A stretch of DNA of 64,000 nucleotides, taken from positions 416,059-480,058 of the forward strand of contig JAVKHP010000001.1 in NCBI GenBank assembly GCA_031459855.1. Direction: 5' to 3'. A model generated the notes under the pieces. It had not been told where the DNA came from. It saw only the letters and a list, made by a program, of their open reading frames with translations, and ran no database searches. Source of the DNA: Armatimonadota bacterium. GTDB taxonomy: Bacteria > Sysuimicrobiota > Sysuimicrobiia > Sysuimicrobiales > Humicultoraceae. A program made the translations under genes and the position numbers. Shown piece by piece: positions 43,203 through 51,818 of this stretch; positions within the stretch are counted from its first letter, which is position 1, and every line of letters begins with the position of its first letter.

Positions 43203-43523
43203 CTACAGCCGGCCGACGATGAAGAAGGCCACCAGGAAGCCGAAGATGATCAGCGTCTCGGGCAGCACCAGGAAGATCAGCATCTGCCCGCCGATCTCGG
43301 GCCGCTCGGCCATGGCGCCCGCGGCCGCGGACCCGATGCGCGACTGCGCCCAGGCGGTGCCGATGGCGCCGCCGAAGACCGCCAGCGCTGCGGCCAGGGC
43401 CATCAGTCCGTGGGCCAGGGTGATCTGCCGGGCGCCCTCGGCCGGCGTCTCCGCGGCCAGCCCGGGGCCGGCCGCGAGCAGCACCGCCACCGCCAGCGTC
43501 AGCATCCGTAGAACCGTCTTCAC
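43203..43523 (-). CDS. atpK: V/A-type ATP synthase subunit K (proteolipid ring)
   Basis: Rotor-ring proteolipid of about 106 aa. The c-type helical hairpin covers about residues 35-104: HGLMALAAALAVFGGAIGTA, the polar loop QSRIGSAAAGAMAERPEIGG, and LVLPETLIIFGFLVAFFI with ion-carrying Glu89. An N-terminal hydrophobic segment (5-24) resembles a signal peptide, as in the Thermus and archaeal proteolipids. I prefer the GTG at 43523 because GGGAGG lies 8 bases upstream; a GTG at 43532 is in the subunit I overlap. Confidence 0.9.
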   Translation of the reverse strand: MKTVLRMLTLAVAVLLAAGPGLAAETPAEGARQITLAHGLMALAAALAVFGGAIGTAWAQSRIGSAAAGAMAERPEIGGQMLIFLVLPETLIIFGFLVAFFIVGRL

Positions 43524-43524
43524 G

Positions 43525-45477
43525 CTAGTCACCTCCCGTTTTGTGGAGCGGCTGGTACGAGTTGCCGGTTTCGTCGTGGTACTTCACCTTGGTGAGGAAC
43601 TCGACCCAGTTGAGACGCGCCGGCTGGATGATGTGCCCGGCGATCGTGAACAGGAAGAACACCAGCTGGAAGGCGATACCGGCCAGCACCCCGACCCACA
43701 CCGGCCCCAGCTGGCCGCCCAGCTCGTTGGCGACGTTGGCCAGCACGGCCGCGGCCAGCCCGACGCCGAACAACCGGGCATAGGACAGGACGTTGCCCAT
43801 GCCCGAGATCGCCTCCAGCAACCACATCAGGGCGAACCGGCTGACCACGACGCCCAGCGCCACGAACACCACGAACGCCCCCAGCAGCAGCATCCCGGGG
43901 CGCTGGACCGCCGCCGGGAGCTGCCCGCCCATGGCACCCAGCACGGCCACCAGCCCCAGCACCCCCGAGAGCATCGCCAGCGACTCGAGCACGCCGAAGG
44001 TGTGCCGGTGCCGGAGGGCCACCACCAGGTGCAGCACGTAGCCCAGCACGATCTGCACCAGGCCCAGCGCCACGGTGAACTTGAAGAACGCGATGGTCAG
44101 CTCCACGCGGTTGAAGAGCGGGTGCAGGCCGAGGTGGTGCTCGAGCAGGTTGCCGAACACCTCGAGGTACAGCGCGCCGAAGAGCATCGACCAGGCGGCC
44201 ATGACGCGGATGATCCACGAGGCGTCGGCCAGCGCCGCCGGGCCCAGCTTCATGCCGAGCTGGATCGGCCCGACCCCCACCTCCCACGTCTCGCCGCGCC
44301 GGGCCTTGCTCCGCAGCCACCACCCGAACGCGAAGAGCAGCGCGCCGTAGGCCACGTCGCCGATGACGATACCGACGAACAGCGGGAAGAAGACCGCCAG
44401 GAAGATCGTCGGGTCCAGGGTGCCGTACCGTGGCGGCTTGAACAGCGCCAGCATGCGCTGGAACGGCCGGATCGGCGCGGGGTTGTCCAGCAGCACCGGC
44501 ACGTGCTCCGCCTCGTGGGGATCGGCGGGCGCGTCGTAGACCACCACGTCGCCGGCGAAGCGCGTGCGCAACACGCCGCGCACCTCGCCCACGCGCGGGG
44601 CCGGCACCCAGCCGTGCAGGATGAACGTGTAGCGCGACTGCCCCAGCTGGGGCAGCGTGCGCAGCTGGGCCAGCCGGTCGGCGACCAGGGCCCGCATGGC
44701 GGTCAAGCGCGGCCGGTGCCGACGGGCCGCCTCGGCCAGCTGCTGGCCGATCGCCTCGAGCTCGGCCGGCAGCTCGGCGCGGCGGCGCTCCATGTGTCGC
44801 ACGGCCTCCAGGGGCGGGTACTGGGCGTAGCGCGCCGGGAGCCGCAACTCCGAGATGCCCGCCTGCGTGAGGAAGCTGCGCACCGTGTCGGCGTCGCGGT
44901 GCAGGTAGGCCACCACCACGCCGATCTTGCCTTCCTCGACGATCCGGCTCACGACCTCCACGCGCCCGCCGGTGCGCGCGGCCAGCTGCTGGCGCAGCGC
45001 CTGCACCACCGACAGGTCCTTGCCGCGCACGATGAAGCCCACCGACTCGAGGTGCCGGCTGCCCTCCAGCGCGGCCAGCAGCGGCGAGAGCACGCGCACC
45101 GCGCCCTCGTAGGTCCGGATCAGCTCCAGTTCCTCTTCGGCCTCGAGCCGGCGCCGCACCAACGCCTGCACGTCGGCCTCGATCTCGCCCACCGCCGCGT
45201 CCAGGGCCGCGTCGTCGGCGTCGGCGAGGGCAGCGGCCTGGGCGGCACCGCCGACCGACGGCAGGAGCTTCAGCAGCCCGTCGATCCGGGCCAGGAGCCG
45301 CTCCAGCGCCTGCACCCGGGCGGCCGTGGCCTCGTCGACCTCCACGGTGCCGACGGGCGCTTCCTCCGCCTCGATCCGGTCGACGTGGACGACGCCCAGG
45401 CGCTGGACCTCGTCCAGCACCGGGCCCAGCAGGCGCTTGGGCCCGACCACCAGGACACGGTGCATCGGGACGATCAC
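43525..45477 (-). CDS. atpI: V/A-type ATP synthase subunit I (a-type membrane stator)
   Basis: Stator subunit of 650 aa with two halves. A cytoplasmic arm (1-300) contains coiled coils (ATAARVQALERLLARIDGLL). A membrane domain of about eight helices begins after PTIFLAVFFPLFVGIVIGDV. The FFLFTIAGHIIQPARLNWVE block near the C-terminus carries the key Arg and Glu/His side chains of the ion half-channels. The GTG at 45477 overlaps the subunit H stop by 4 bp. Confidence 0.96.
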   Translation of the reverse strand: MIVPMHRVLVVGPKRLLGPVLDEVQRLGVVHVDRIEAEEAPVGTVEVDEATAARVQALERLLARIDGLLKLLPSVGGAAQAAALADADDAALDAAVGEIEADVQALVRRRLEAEEELELIRTYEGAVRVLSPLLAALEGSRHLESVGFIVRGKDLSVVQALRQQLAARTGGRVEVVSRIVEEGKIGVVVAYLHRDADTVRSFLTQAGISELRLPARYAQYPPLEAVRHMERRRAELPAELEAIGQQLAEAARRHRPRLTAMRALVADRLAQLRTLPQLGQSRYTFILHGWVPAPRVGEVRGVLRTRFAGDVVVYDAPADPHEAEHVPVLLDNPAPIRPFQRMLALFKPPRYGTLDPTIFLAVFFPLFVGIVIGDVAYGALLFAFGWWLRSKARRGETWEVGVGPIQLGMKLGPAALADASWIIRVMAAWSMLFGALYLEVFGNLLEHHLGLHPLFNRVELTIAFFKFTVALGLVQIVLGYVLHLVVALRHRHTFGVLESLAMLSGVLGLVAVLGAMGGQLPAAVQRPGMLLLGAFVVFVALGVVVSRFALMWLLEAISGMGNVLSYARLFGVGLAAAVLANVANELGGQLGPVWVGVLAGIAFQLVFFLFTIAGHIIQPARLNWVEFLTKVKYHDETGNSYQPLHKTGGD

Positions 45478-45836
45478 GCGGACGCTCCTCGCACCACGCG
45501 GTCCACCACCAGCCGGACCGCCTGCGCCCGGTGGGCCGCCGCCTGGCGCCGCAGCGCTTCGACCTCCTGCTGCGCCCGCGTCTCGTGCTCCGCGGTGATG
45601 CGCGCCACCTCGGCCGCGACGCGCTCCTCGTGCGCCCGCGAGGCCGCCGCGACCTCGTCGCGCGCCTGCTGGAGGATGCGCTCCGCCTCGGCGCGCGCCC
45701 GCGCCACCAGTGCCGCCGCCTCCTGGCGGGCCGCGGCCAGCGCCGCCTCGAGTTCCCGTTCCTTGTGGGCGATCAGCTGCAGGAGGTTCTCGTCCTTGCG
45801 GTCGTCGTGCCCATGACCAGCCCGCTGCGCGCTCAT
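45474..45836 (-). CDS. V/A-type ATP synthase subunit H/G (peripheral stalk coiled coil)
   Basis: First gene of the ATPase operon, 120 aa and almost wholly coiled coil (NLLQLIAHKERELEAALAAA, EEAALVARARAEAERIL-type heptads). This is the G/H-like subunit that pairs with E to make the peripheral stalk, in the same operon place as Thermus atpG. The start ATG is at 45836. Low sequence conservation of this class means the call rests on position and coiled-coil character. Confidence 0.82.
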   Translation of the reverse strand: MSAQRAGHGHDDRKDENLLQLIAHKERELEAALAAARQEAAALVARARAEAERILQQARDEVAAASRAHEERVAAEVARITAEHETRAQQEVEALRRQAAAHRAQAVRLVVDRVVRGASA

Positions 45837-45869
45837 TCGGCCTGCCCCTTGGGAATCCGTCGCAAGAAA

Positions 45870-45894
45870 CCCCCAGGTCGCGTCACCCTGGGGG
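45870..45894 (-). promoter_or_regulatory. Leader hairpin of the V/A-ATPase operon (attenuator-like)
   Basis: Stem CCCCCAGG / CCTGGGGG with a 9-nt loop, followed on the minus strand by TTTCTTG. It begins about 10 nt after the predicted transcription start and ends 33 nt before the first ATG. The stem and short U-run look like an intrinsic terminator placed in the 5' leader; a stabilising 5' stem is the alternative. Confidence 0.55.
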
Positions 45895-45910
45895 CGCACA
45901 CACCGTTGGC

Positions 45911-45939
45911 AGGATAGCAAACGCCCCAGGGGGCGTCAA
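45911..45939 (-). promoter_or_regulatory. Sigma-70-type promoter of the V/A-ATPase operon
   Basis: On the minus strand TTGACG (45939-45934), a 17-bp spacer and TATCCT (45916-45911). Transcription would start near 45904, about 68 nt before the subunit H ATG. Confidence 0.75.
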
Positions 45940-46052
45940 GCCGCGACAGATGCGGGGAAATGTATCGCGCGCGTGGGATCGCCGACGCGTCTGCGGACAC
46001 CCGATGTCACGCGACGCCGCCGCCACGGCGTCCTGCTCGCGCGGCCGCCCCC

Positions 46053-47495
46053 TCAGAACCGCGCCAGGAGCCCTGCCATGCGCACCAGCTCGATGAAGGG
46101 CTGGGGGAAGACGCCCACCAGCAGCGTGCCCACCGCCGCCACGCCCAGCGCCACGCGCAGCGGCGCCGGCTCGTGCAGGGGTGCCGGCTGGACGGGCGGC
46201 AGCAGGTACATCACGCGGATGACGTTGACGTAGTAGTATAGCGACACCACGCTGTTGACCACCCCCACCGCGGCCAGCCACAGCAACCCGTTGTTGACGG
46301 CGGCGCCGAACAGGTAGAACTTGCCCAGGAAGCCCGCGGTGGGTGGAATGCCCGTCAGGGACAGCATGAACAGCGCCATGAGCGCGGCCAGCGCGGGCGC
46401 GCGCTGGGCCAGCCCCGCGTAGTCCGGGATCGCATCGGACCCCAGCCGCTGCCCGACGACGATGGCCACGAAGAACGCGCCCAGGTTGGTGAAGGTGTAG
46501 GCCAGCACGTACAGCAGCAGGCCAGGCGTCCCGAAGTCGCCGCGGTAGGCCGCCACGCCGATGAGCAGGAAGCCCGCGTGGGAGATGCTGGAGTAGGCCA
46601 GCATCCGCTTGATGTTGCGCTGGGGCAGGGCCAGCAGGTTCCCCAGCGTCATGCTGAGCGCCGAGAGCCCGGCGATCAGGGTGATCCAGTCCACGGCGGT
46701 GGGCGCCAGGGCCACCACCAGCAGGCGCACCAGCGCCGCGAAGCCGGCGGCCTTGGACGCCACCGACAGGTACGCCGCGATGGGCGTGGGCGCGCCCTCG
46801 TAGACGTCGGGCGTCCACTGGTGGAACGGGACCATGGAGATCTTGAACCCGAACCCGGCCAGGGCCAGCACCAGCGCCGCCACCACCGCCGGCGTCGGCG
46901 CCGTCCGCAGCTTGCTGGCGATGGCGTACAGGCCCGTCTCGCCCGTCAGGCCGTAGAGGACCGAGAAGCCGTAGAGCATCACCGCCGAGGCGCCCGCGCC
47001 GAACAGGAAGTACTTGATGCCCGCCTCGGTGCTGCGGACGTCGGCCTTGATATAGCCCGCCAGCACGTACGACGTGAGGCTGACGAACTCGATGGCCAGG
47101 GCCAGCAGGATCAGGTCGGCGCTGCCGGCCATGAGCACCAGGCCCAGGGCCGTGAACACCAGCAGCGCGTACAGCTCGCCCTCGTGGGCCGTCTGGCCGC
47201 GGAAGTAGTCCATGGCCGACAGCACCACCAGCGCCGTGGCGCCTACCACCACCAGCTTGAAGAACGTCGCGAAGCCGTCGACCACGTAGGTCCCGAAGAA
47301 GACCGTGCGCGACGGTTCCCCCAGCATGCTGGCGATCGGCCCCAGGCCCAGCAGGAGGCCGACCACCGCCGCCCAGCCCACGGCGGTCTTGCGCCCCTGG
47401 GGCAGCAGGAGGTCGGCCACCAGCAGGACCAGGCCCAGGGCCGCCAGCCAGTACTCGGGCCGCAGGGCCCACAGCTCTTCGCGCGGGACGGGCAT
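46053..47495 (-). CDS. nuoN: NADH-quinone oxidoreductase subunit N
   Basis: Antiporter-like proton-pumping subunit of complex I, 480 aa, with about 14 membrane helices. Typical blocks are IEFVSLTSYVLAGYIKADVRS, STEAGIKYFLFGAGASAVML, the pump region KISMVPFHQWTPDVYEGAPT, and NIKRMLAYSSISHAGFLLIG. Key Lys and Glu of the proton channel appear in place. Last gene of the membrane-arm operon, 216 bp from the ATPase operon. Confidence 0.97.
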   Translation of the reverse strand: MPVPREELWALRPEYWLAALGLVLLVADLLLPQGRKTAVGWAAVVGLLLGLGPIASMLGEPSRTVFFGTYVVDGFATFFKLVVVGATALVVLSAMDYFRGQTAHEGELYALLVFTALGLVLMAGSADLILLALAIEFVSLTSYVLAGYIKADVRSTEAGIKYFLFGAGASAVMLYGFSVLYGLTGETGLYAIASKLRTAPTPAVVAALVLALAGFGFKISMVPFHQWTPDVYEGAPTPIAAYLSVASKAAGFAALVRLLVVALAPTAVDWITLIAGLSALSMTLGNLLALPQRNIKRMLAYSSISHAGFLLIGVAAYRGDFGTPGLLLYVLAYTFTNLGAFFVAIVVGQRLGSDAIPDYAGLAQRAPALAALMALFMLSLTGIPPTAGFLGKFYLFGAAVNNGLLWLAAVGVVNSVVSLYYYVNVIRVMYLLPPVQPAPLHEPAPLRVALGVAAVGTLLVGVFPQPFIELVRMAGLLARF

Positions 47496-47504
47496 GACGG
47501 CCCC

Positions 47505-49010
47505 CTACCGCAGCGCCGTGACCAGGACGGTCATGGCGCCGTTGATCACGTCCAGCAGCGGCCGCGGGTAGACGCCGAACAGCAGCATCAGCGCCGCCAG
47601 CGGGGCCAGCGCCAGGGCCTCACGGCGATCCAGGTCGGGCAGCGTCGCCCACTTCGGGTTCAGCGGCCCGAGGAAGATGCGCTGGATCGTCCACAGGAAC
47701 ATCGCCGCCGAGAAGATCACCCCGGTCACCGCCACGACCGTGAGCTCGGGGAAGATCCCGAATGCGCCCACGAAGATGAGGAACTCCGCCACGAACCCCA
47801 TCAACCCCGGCAGGCCCAGGGACGCCAGCATGGCCATGGTGGTGATCCCGGTGTAGACCGGCAGCACCGCCCCCAACCCGCCGAAGTCGTCGACCCCGCG
47901 GGTGTGGGTCCGGTAGTCGTAGATCACCCCCACGATGAGGAACAGCGCGCCGGTGATGATGCCGTGGGCGACCATCTCGAAGACGGCACCGTTGAGGGCC
48001 ATGGTGGCGGCCGCCGCCTTCTCGGGCACCCCCACGGCGGCGGCCGCCGCCGCGGTGCCCAGCATCACGTAGCCCATGTGGTTGACGCTGGAGTAGGCCA
48101 CGAGCTTCTTCAGGTCGGGCTGGGCCATGGCCACCAGGGCACCGTAGACGATGCCGATCAACGCCAGCACCGCCACCAGGGGCGCGTAGGCTTTGAACGC
48201 CTCGGGGAGCATGGGCAGGCTGACGCGGACGAAGCCGTAGGTGCCCATCTTCAGCAGGATGCCCGCCAGGATCACGCTGCCCGCCGTGGGCGCCTCGACG
48301 TGGGCGTCGGGCAGCCACGTGTGGAACGGCCACATGGGCACCTTGATGGCGAAGGAGAGGAAGAAGCCCCAGAACGCCAGGGCCGCCAGCAGCGGCGTCT
48401 GCGCCAGCGGCTGCTGCCTGATCAGCTCCAGGATGGCGAACGTCCGCGGCTCGCTGTGGAAGTACAGCAGCAGGATCGCCAGCAGCATGGCCAGCGAGCC
48501 CACCAGGGTGTACAGGAAGAACTTGATGGCGGCGTACTCCCGGCGGGGCCCGCCCCAGATGCCGATGAGGAAGTACATGGGCACCAGGGTGATCTCCCAG
48601 AAGACGTAGAAGAGGAAGAAGTCCAGCGCCACGAAGACGCCGTTCATGCCGGTCTCCAGCAGCAGGAACAGGAACAGGTACTCCTTCACCCGGTGGTCGA
48701 CCCGCCACGAGTAGACGATCGAGAGCAGCGTGAGCAGCGTGGTCAGGATCAGCAACGGCAGGCTCAGGCCGTCGACCCCCAGGTGGTAGTTGATCCCCGC
48801 GGCGGGGATCCACGGCACCACCGTCTCCAGCTGCATCCCTGCCCGCCCGACCTCGAAGGGCACCAGGAGGTAGACCGAGACCAGGAACGTCAGCAGCGCG
48901 GTGACCAGCGCCACCCAGCGCATCGACTCCTCGCCGCCCTTGGGGATCAGCAGGAGCACCAGCCCCCCGAGCAGCGGCAGGAAGACCGTCGTCGTCAGCA
49001 GCCAGTCCAT
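47505..49010 (-). CDS. nuoM: NADH-quinone oxidoreductase subunit M
   Basis: Second antiporter-like subunit of 501 aa. It contains YHLGVDGLSLPLLILTTLLT, FYVFWEITLVPMYFLIGIWG, the channel block FAIKVPMWPFHTWLPDAHVE and LKKLVAYSSVNHMGYVMLG. All charged residues of the half-channels (Lys in the broken helix, Glu in the WEI motif) appear kept. Separated by 9 bp from nuoN. Confidence 0.97.
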   Translation of the reverse strand: MDWLLTTTVFLPLLGGLVLLLIPKGGEESMRWVALVTALLTFLVSVYLLVPFEVGRAGMQLETVVPWIPAAGINYHLGVDGLSLPLLILTTLLTLLSIVYSWRVDHRVKEYLFLFLLLETGMNGVFVALDFFLFYVFWEITLVPMYFLIGIWGGPRREYAAIKFFLYTLVGSLAMLLAILLLYFHSEPRTFAILELIRQQPLAQTPLLAALAFWGFFLSFAIKVPMWPFHTWLPDAHVEAPTAGSVILAGILLKMGTYGFVRVSLPMLPEAFKAYAPLVAVLALIGIVYGALVAMAQPDLKKLVAYSSVNHMGYVMLGTAAAAAAVGVPEKAAAATMALNGAVFEMVAHGIITGALFLIVGVIYDYRTHTRGVDDFGGLGAVLPVYTGITTMAMLASLGLPGLMGFVAEFLIFVGAFGIFPELTVVAVTGVIFSAAMFLWTIQRIFLGPLNPKWATLPDLDRREALALAPLAALMLLFGVYPRPLLDVINGAMTVLVTALR

Positions 49011-49047
49011 CCCGATGCGATCCTCCTCGTTCCGGTGCGGCGGCCCG

Positions 49048-50994
49048 TCAGCGCACCAGCCCCGCCGCCAGCAGGACGATCACGCCCAGGGCGATGGCCA
49101 GCAGGTAGTTCTGGGCCCGCCCCGTCTGCACCACCCGCAACAGCGCGCCCGCCGCGCCCACCACGTAGCCCAGCAGGTTGACCAGCCCGTCGACCACGTG
49201 CAGGTCGACGATCCGGTACAGCCGCGCCAGCCCCACGATGCCCAGCCCGGCGAGGTTCACCGCGGTGTCCACCACGTAGACGTCGAAGACGCGCAGGGCG
49301 CGGGCGGCCCACAGCGTCGTCCGGACGAACACCCAACCGTACAGCTCGTCGAAGAAGTACTTCCGGCTCACCAGCACGTACAGCGGTCCCGCGGCGCGCC
49401 GCAACGTCTGGGAGGGCACGATCCGCCAGTGGTAGACCACCGCCGCGGCCAGGATGCCGGCCCCCGCAATGCCCAGCGACACCAGGGCCAGCCGCGGGTC
49501 GAACGCCGCGGCCTCCGCGGCCTCGCCCGCCAGGAAGTGCTGGAACGGGTGGCCCAGGAACGGCGCGCCGAGGAAGCCCACGAGCGCGGCGAAGGCCGCC
49601 AGCACCCACAGCGGCACGGTCATGACCCGCGGGCTCTCGTGGGGGTGGACGCCCTGCGGCCAGCGCGGCGTGCCCGTGAAGATGTAGAAGATCACCCGGA
49701 AGACGTAGAACGCCGTCACGAACGAGGTGAGGGCGCCGAGGGCGAAGAACGCGGGGCCCCGGTGGAGGGCTTCCAGCAGGATCTCGTCCTTGCTCCAGAA
49801 CCCCGAGAACGGGAAGACCCCGGCCAGCGCCAGGCCCCCGACCACGAAGGTCCAGTAGGTCGCGGGCATGACCCTGGCCAGCCCGCCCATGACCTTGATG
49901 TCGTTGGTGTGCATGGCGTGCAGCACGCTGCCGGCCGCCAGGAACAGCAGGGCCTTGAAGAAGGCGTGGGTCACCAGGTGGAACATCCCCGCCGCGTACC
50001 CGCCCACCCCCAGGCCGAGCATCATCAGGCCCAGCTGGCTGATGGTCGAGTAGGCCAGCACCCGCTTCATGTCGTCCTGCGTGACGCCGATGGTGGCGGC
50101 CATGAGGGCGGTGAGGCCCCCGATCCAGGCGACCACCTCCAGCGCTTCCCGGCCCGGCGACGCCAGGAACAGCGTGAGGGTCCGCGCCACCAGGTAGACG
50201 CCCGCCGCCACCATGGTGGCGGCGTGGATCAGCGCCGAGACCGGGGAGGGGCCCTCCATGGCGTCGGGCAGCCAGGTGTGGAGGGGCACCTGCGCGGACT
50301 TGCCCACCGCGCCGCCGAACAGCAGCACCGCCGCCAGGGTCAGCAGCGGCACCCCGCCGACGGTGCGCCCCTGCAGCGCGCCGTCGCGGATCCTGGCGAA
50401 GAGCTCCTCGAAGCGGAACGTCCCCAGGGTGGCGAAGAGCAGCAGGATCCCCAGGAACATGAAGAAGTCGCCCACGCGGGTGGTGACGAACGCCTTCAGC
50501 GACGCCCGGGCGGCCGACGGGCGCTCGAAGTAGAACCCGATGAGCAGGTACGAGCACAACCCCACCAGCTCCCACCCGGCGTAGAGGAACAGCAGGTTGT
50601 TGGCCAGGACCAGCAGGAGCATGGCGAAGCCGAACAACGACACGTAGGCGAAGAACCGGGGGAACCGCGGGTGGCCGTGCATGTAGCCGATGGAGTAGAC
50701 GAAGATCAGCGTGCCGACCACCGTGACGACCAGCAGCATGACGGTGCTGAGCGGGTCCACCCGCAGCCCCAGGTCCAGGGGCACGTCACCCAGGACCATC
50801 CACCGGACGTTCAGCTCCAGGGGCTCCGGCGTGCGCACCACCTCCGCCGCCACGCCCAGCGCCAGCAGCCCCGCCAGGGCCATGGCCGCCACGGCCACGT
50901 AGGCGCCGTGCCCGGGCAGCCGCCGGCCGAACGCCACGATGAGGCCGAAGGCGGCCAGCGGGAAGAGCGGGATCAGCCAGGCCAGCTCACGCAT
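49048..50994 (-). CDS. nuoL: NADH-quinone oxidoreductase subunit L
   Basis: Largest antiporter-like subunit, 648 aa, bearing the long lateral helix at its C-terminus that ties the pump modules together. Visible blocks are LRVDPLSTVMLLVVTVVGTL, YIGYMHGHPRFPRF-like start, FYAGWELVGLCSYLLIGFYF-type motif, KSAQVPLHTWLPDAMEGPSP and DMKRVLAYSTISQLGLMML. Length and layout are normal for NuoL. It is 3 bp downstream of nuoK. Confidence 0.97.
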   Translation of the reverse strand: MRELAWLIPLFPLAAFGLIVAFGRRLPGHGAYVAVAAMALAGLLALGVAAEVVRTPEPLELNVRWMVLGDVPLDLGLRVDPLSTVMLLVVTVVGTLIFVYSIGYMHGHPRFPRFFAYVSLFGFAMLLLVLANNLLFLYAGWELVGLCSYLLIGFYFERPSAARASLKAFVTTRVGDFFMFLGILLLFATLGTFRFEELFARIRDGALQGRTVGGVPLLTLAAVLLFGGAVGKSAQVPLHTWLPDAMEGPSPVSALIHAATMVAAGVYLVARTLTLFLASPGREALEVVAWIGGLTALMAATIGVTQDDMKRVLAYSTISQLGLMMLGLGVGGYAAGMFHLVTHAFFKALLFLAAGSVLHAMHTNDIKVMGGLARVMPATYWTFVVGGLALAGVFPFSGFWSKDEILLEALHRGPAFFALGALTSFVTAFYVFRVIFYIFTGTPRWPQGVHPHESPRVMTVPLWVLAAFAALVGFLGAPFLGHPFQHFLAGEAAEAAAFDPRLALVSLGIAGAGILAAAVVYHWRIVPSQTLRRAAGPLYVLVSRKYFFDELYGWVFVRTTLWAARALRVFDVYVVDTAVNLAGLGIVGLARLYRIVDLHVVDGLVNLLGYVVGAAGALLRVVQTGRAQNYLLAIALGVIVLLAAGLVR

Positions 50995-50997
50995 CGG

Positions 50998-51309
50998 CTA
51001 CCACTTGAGTAGGTTGATCTGGTCCACGTGCACCGTCTCCAGGTTGCGGTAGGCCGCCATGACCAGCGCCAGCCCCACGCCCGCCTCGCACGCCGCCAGG
51101 GTGATCACCACCAGGGCGAAGACCTGGCCGGAGACCGCCGCCGGAGCCACGTACTTGTTGAACGCCACGAGGTTGATGTTGGTGGCGTTCAGCATGAGCT
51201 CGATACCCATCAGGATCGCCACGGCGTTCCGCCGGGAGAGCACCGCGTACAGCCCCAGGCAGAACAGCAGGACGCTCACCACCAGGTAGTGCGCCAGCCC
51301 GACCTGCAC
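50998..51309 (-). CDS. nuoK: NADH-quinone oxidoreductase subunit K
   Basis: Three-helix subunit of 103 aa with the conserved membrane glutamates in GIELMLNATNINLVAF and LAACEAGVGLALVMAAYR. It takes part in the central hydrophilic axis of complex I. The GTG start at 51309 lies 15 bp after nuoJ. Normal length. Confidence 0.96.
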   Translation of the reverse strand: MQVGLAHYLVVSVLLFCLGLYAVLSRRNAVAILMGIELMLNATNINLVAFNKYVAPAAVSGQVFALVVITLAACEAGVGLALVMAAYRNLETVHVDQINLLKW

Positions 51310-51324
51310 GCCGCGCCTCCTCGC

Positions 51325-51816
51325 CTACCGCTCCCGTTTGGCGATGATGATGGCACCCACCAGCGAGACCAGCAGCACCAGGCTCGTGACCTCGAAGACG
51401 AGCACCGCGTTGGTCAGGAACGTCGTCCCGATGTGCCGGGCGGTGTACTGGGGCAGGGCGCCGCCGGGCCGCGGCCACGCGGTGGTGACCAGCACCCAGA
51501 TCAGCAGGCCCGCCAGCACCGCGGCGGCCAGCAGCCCCAGGGGCTGCTGCTCGTGGGCCTGGCGCACCCGGACGCCGGTGCCGCCCTCGGTGAGCATGAT
51601 GACGAACAGGATCAGCACCGTGATGGCGCCGGCGTAGATCAGCACCTGGATCCCGGCGACGAACTCGGCCTGCAGGAGGATGTACAGGCCGGTGACCCCC
51701 AGGAACGTGGGCACCAGCGCCAGCGCGGCACGGACGACGTTGCTGGAGGTCACCACCACCACCGCCGGCACCAGCGTCACCAGCGCGAGGACGATGAACG
51801 CGGCCAGCTCGCCCAT
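51325..51816 (-). CDS. nuoJ: NADH-quinone oxidoreductase subunit J
   Basis: Five-helix membrane subunit of 163 aa. The helix with a pi-bulge reads FVAGIQVLIYAGAITVLILFV, the strongest NuoJ signature. The start is ATG at 51816, 2 bp after the nuoH stop. The C-terminal NAVLVFEVTSLVLLVSLVGA block supports the call. Confidence 0.95.
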   Translation of the reverse strand: MGELAAFIVLALVTLVPAVVVVTSSNVVRAALALVPTFLGVTGLYILLQAEFVAGIQVLIYAGAITVLILFVIMLTEGGTGVRVRQAHEQQPLGLLAAAVLAGLLIWVLVTTAWPRPGGALPQYTARHIGTTFLTNAVLVFEVTSLVLLVSLVGAIIIAKRER

Positions 51817-51818
51817 GG

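Noticed and set aside
42745-45816. Plus-strand open frame of about 1020 codons opposite AtpE-K-I-H
   Set aside because: Antisense shadow of four confidently assigned ATPase genes; no recognisable domain.
46578-51012. Two long plus-strand open frames opposite nuoN, nuoM and nuoL
   Set aside because: His/Gln/Arg-rich shadow translations of membrane-protein genes; no motif.
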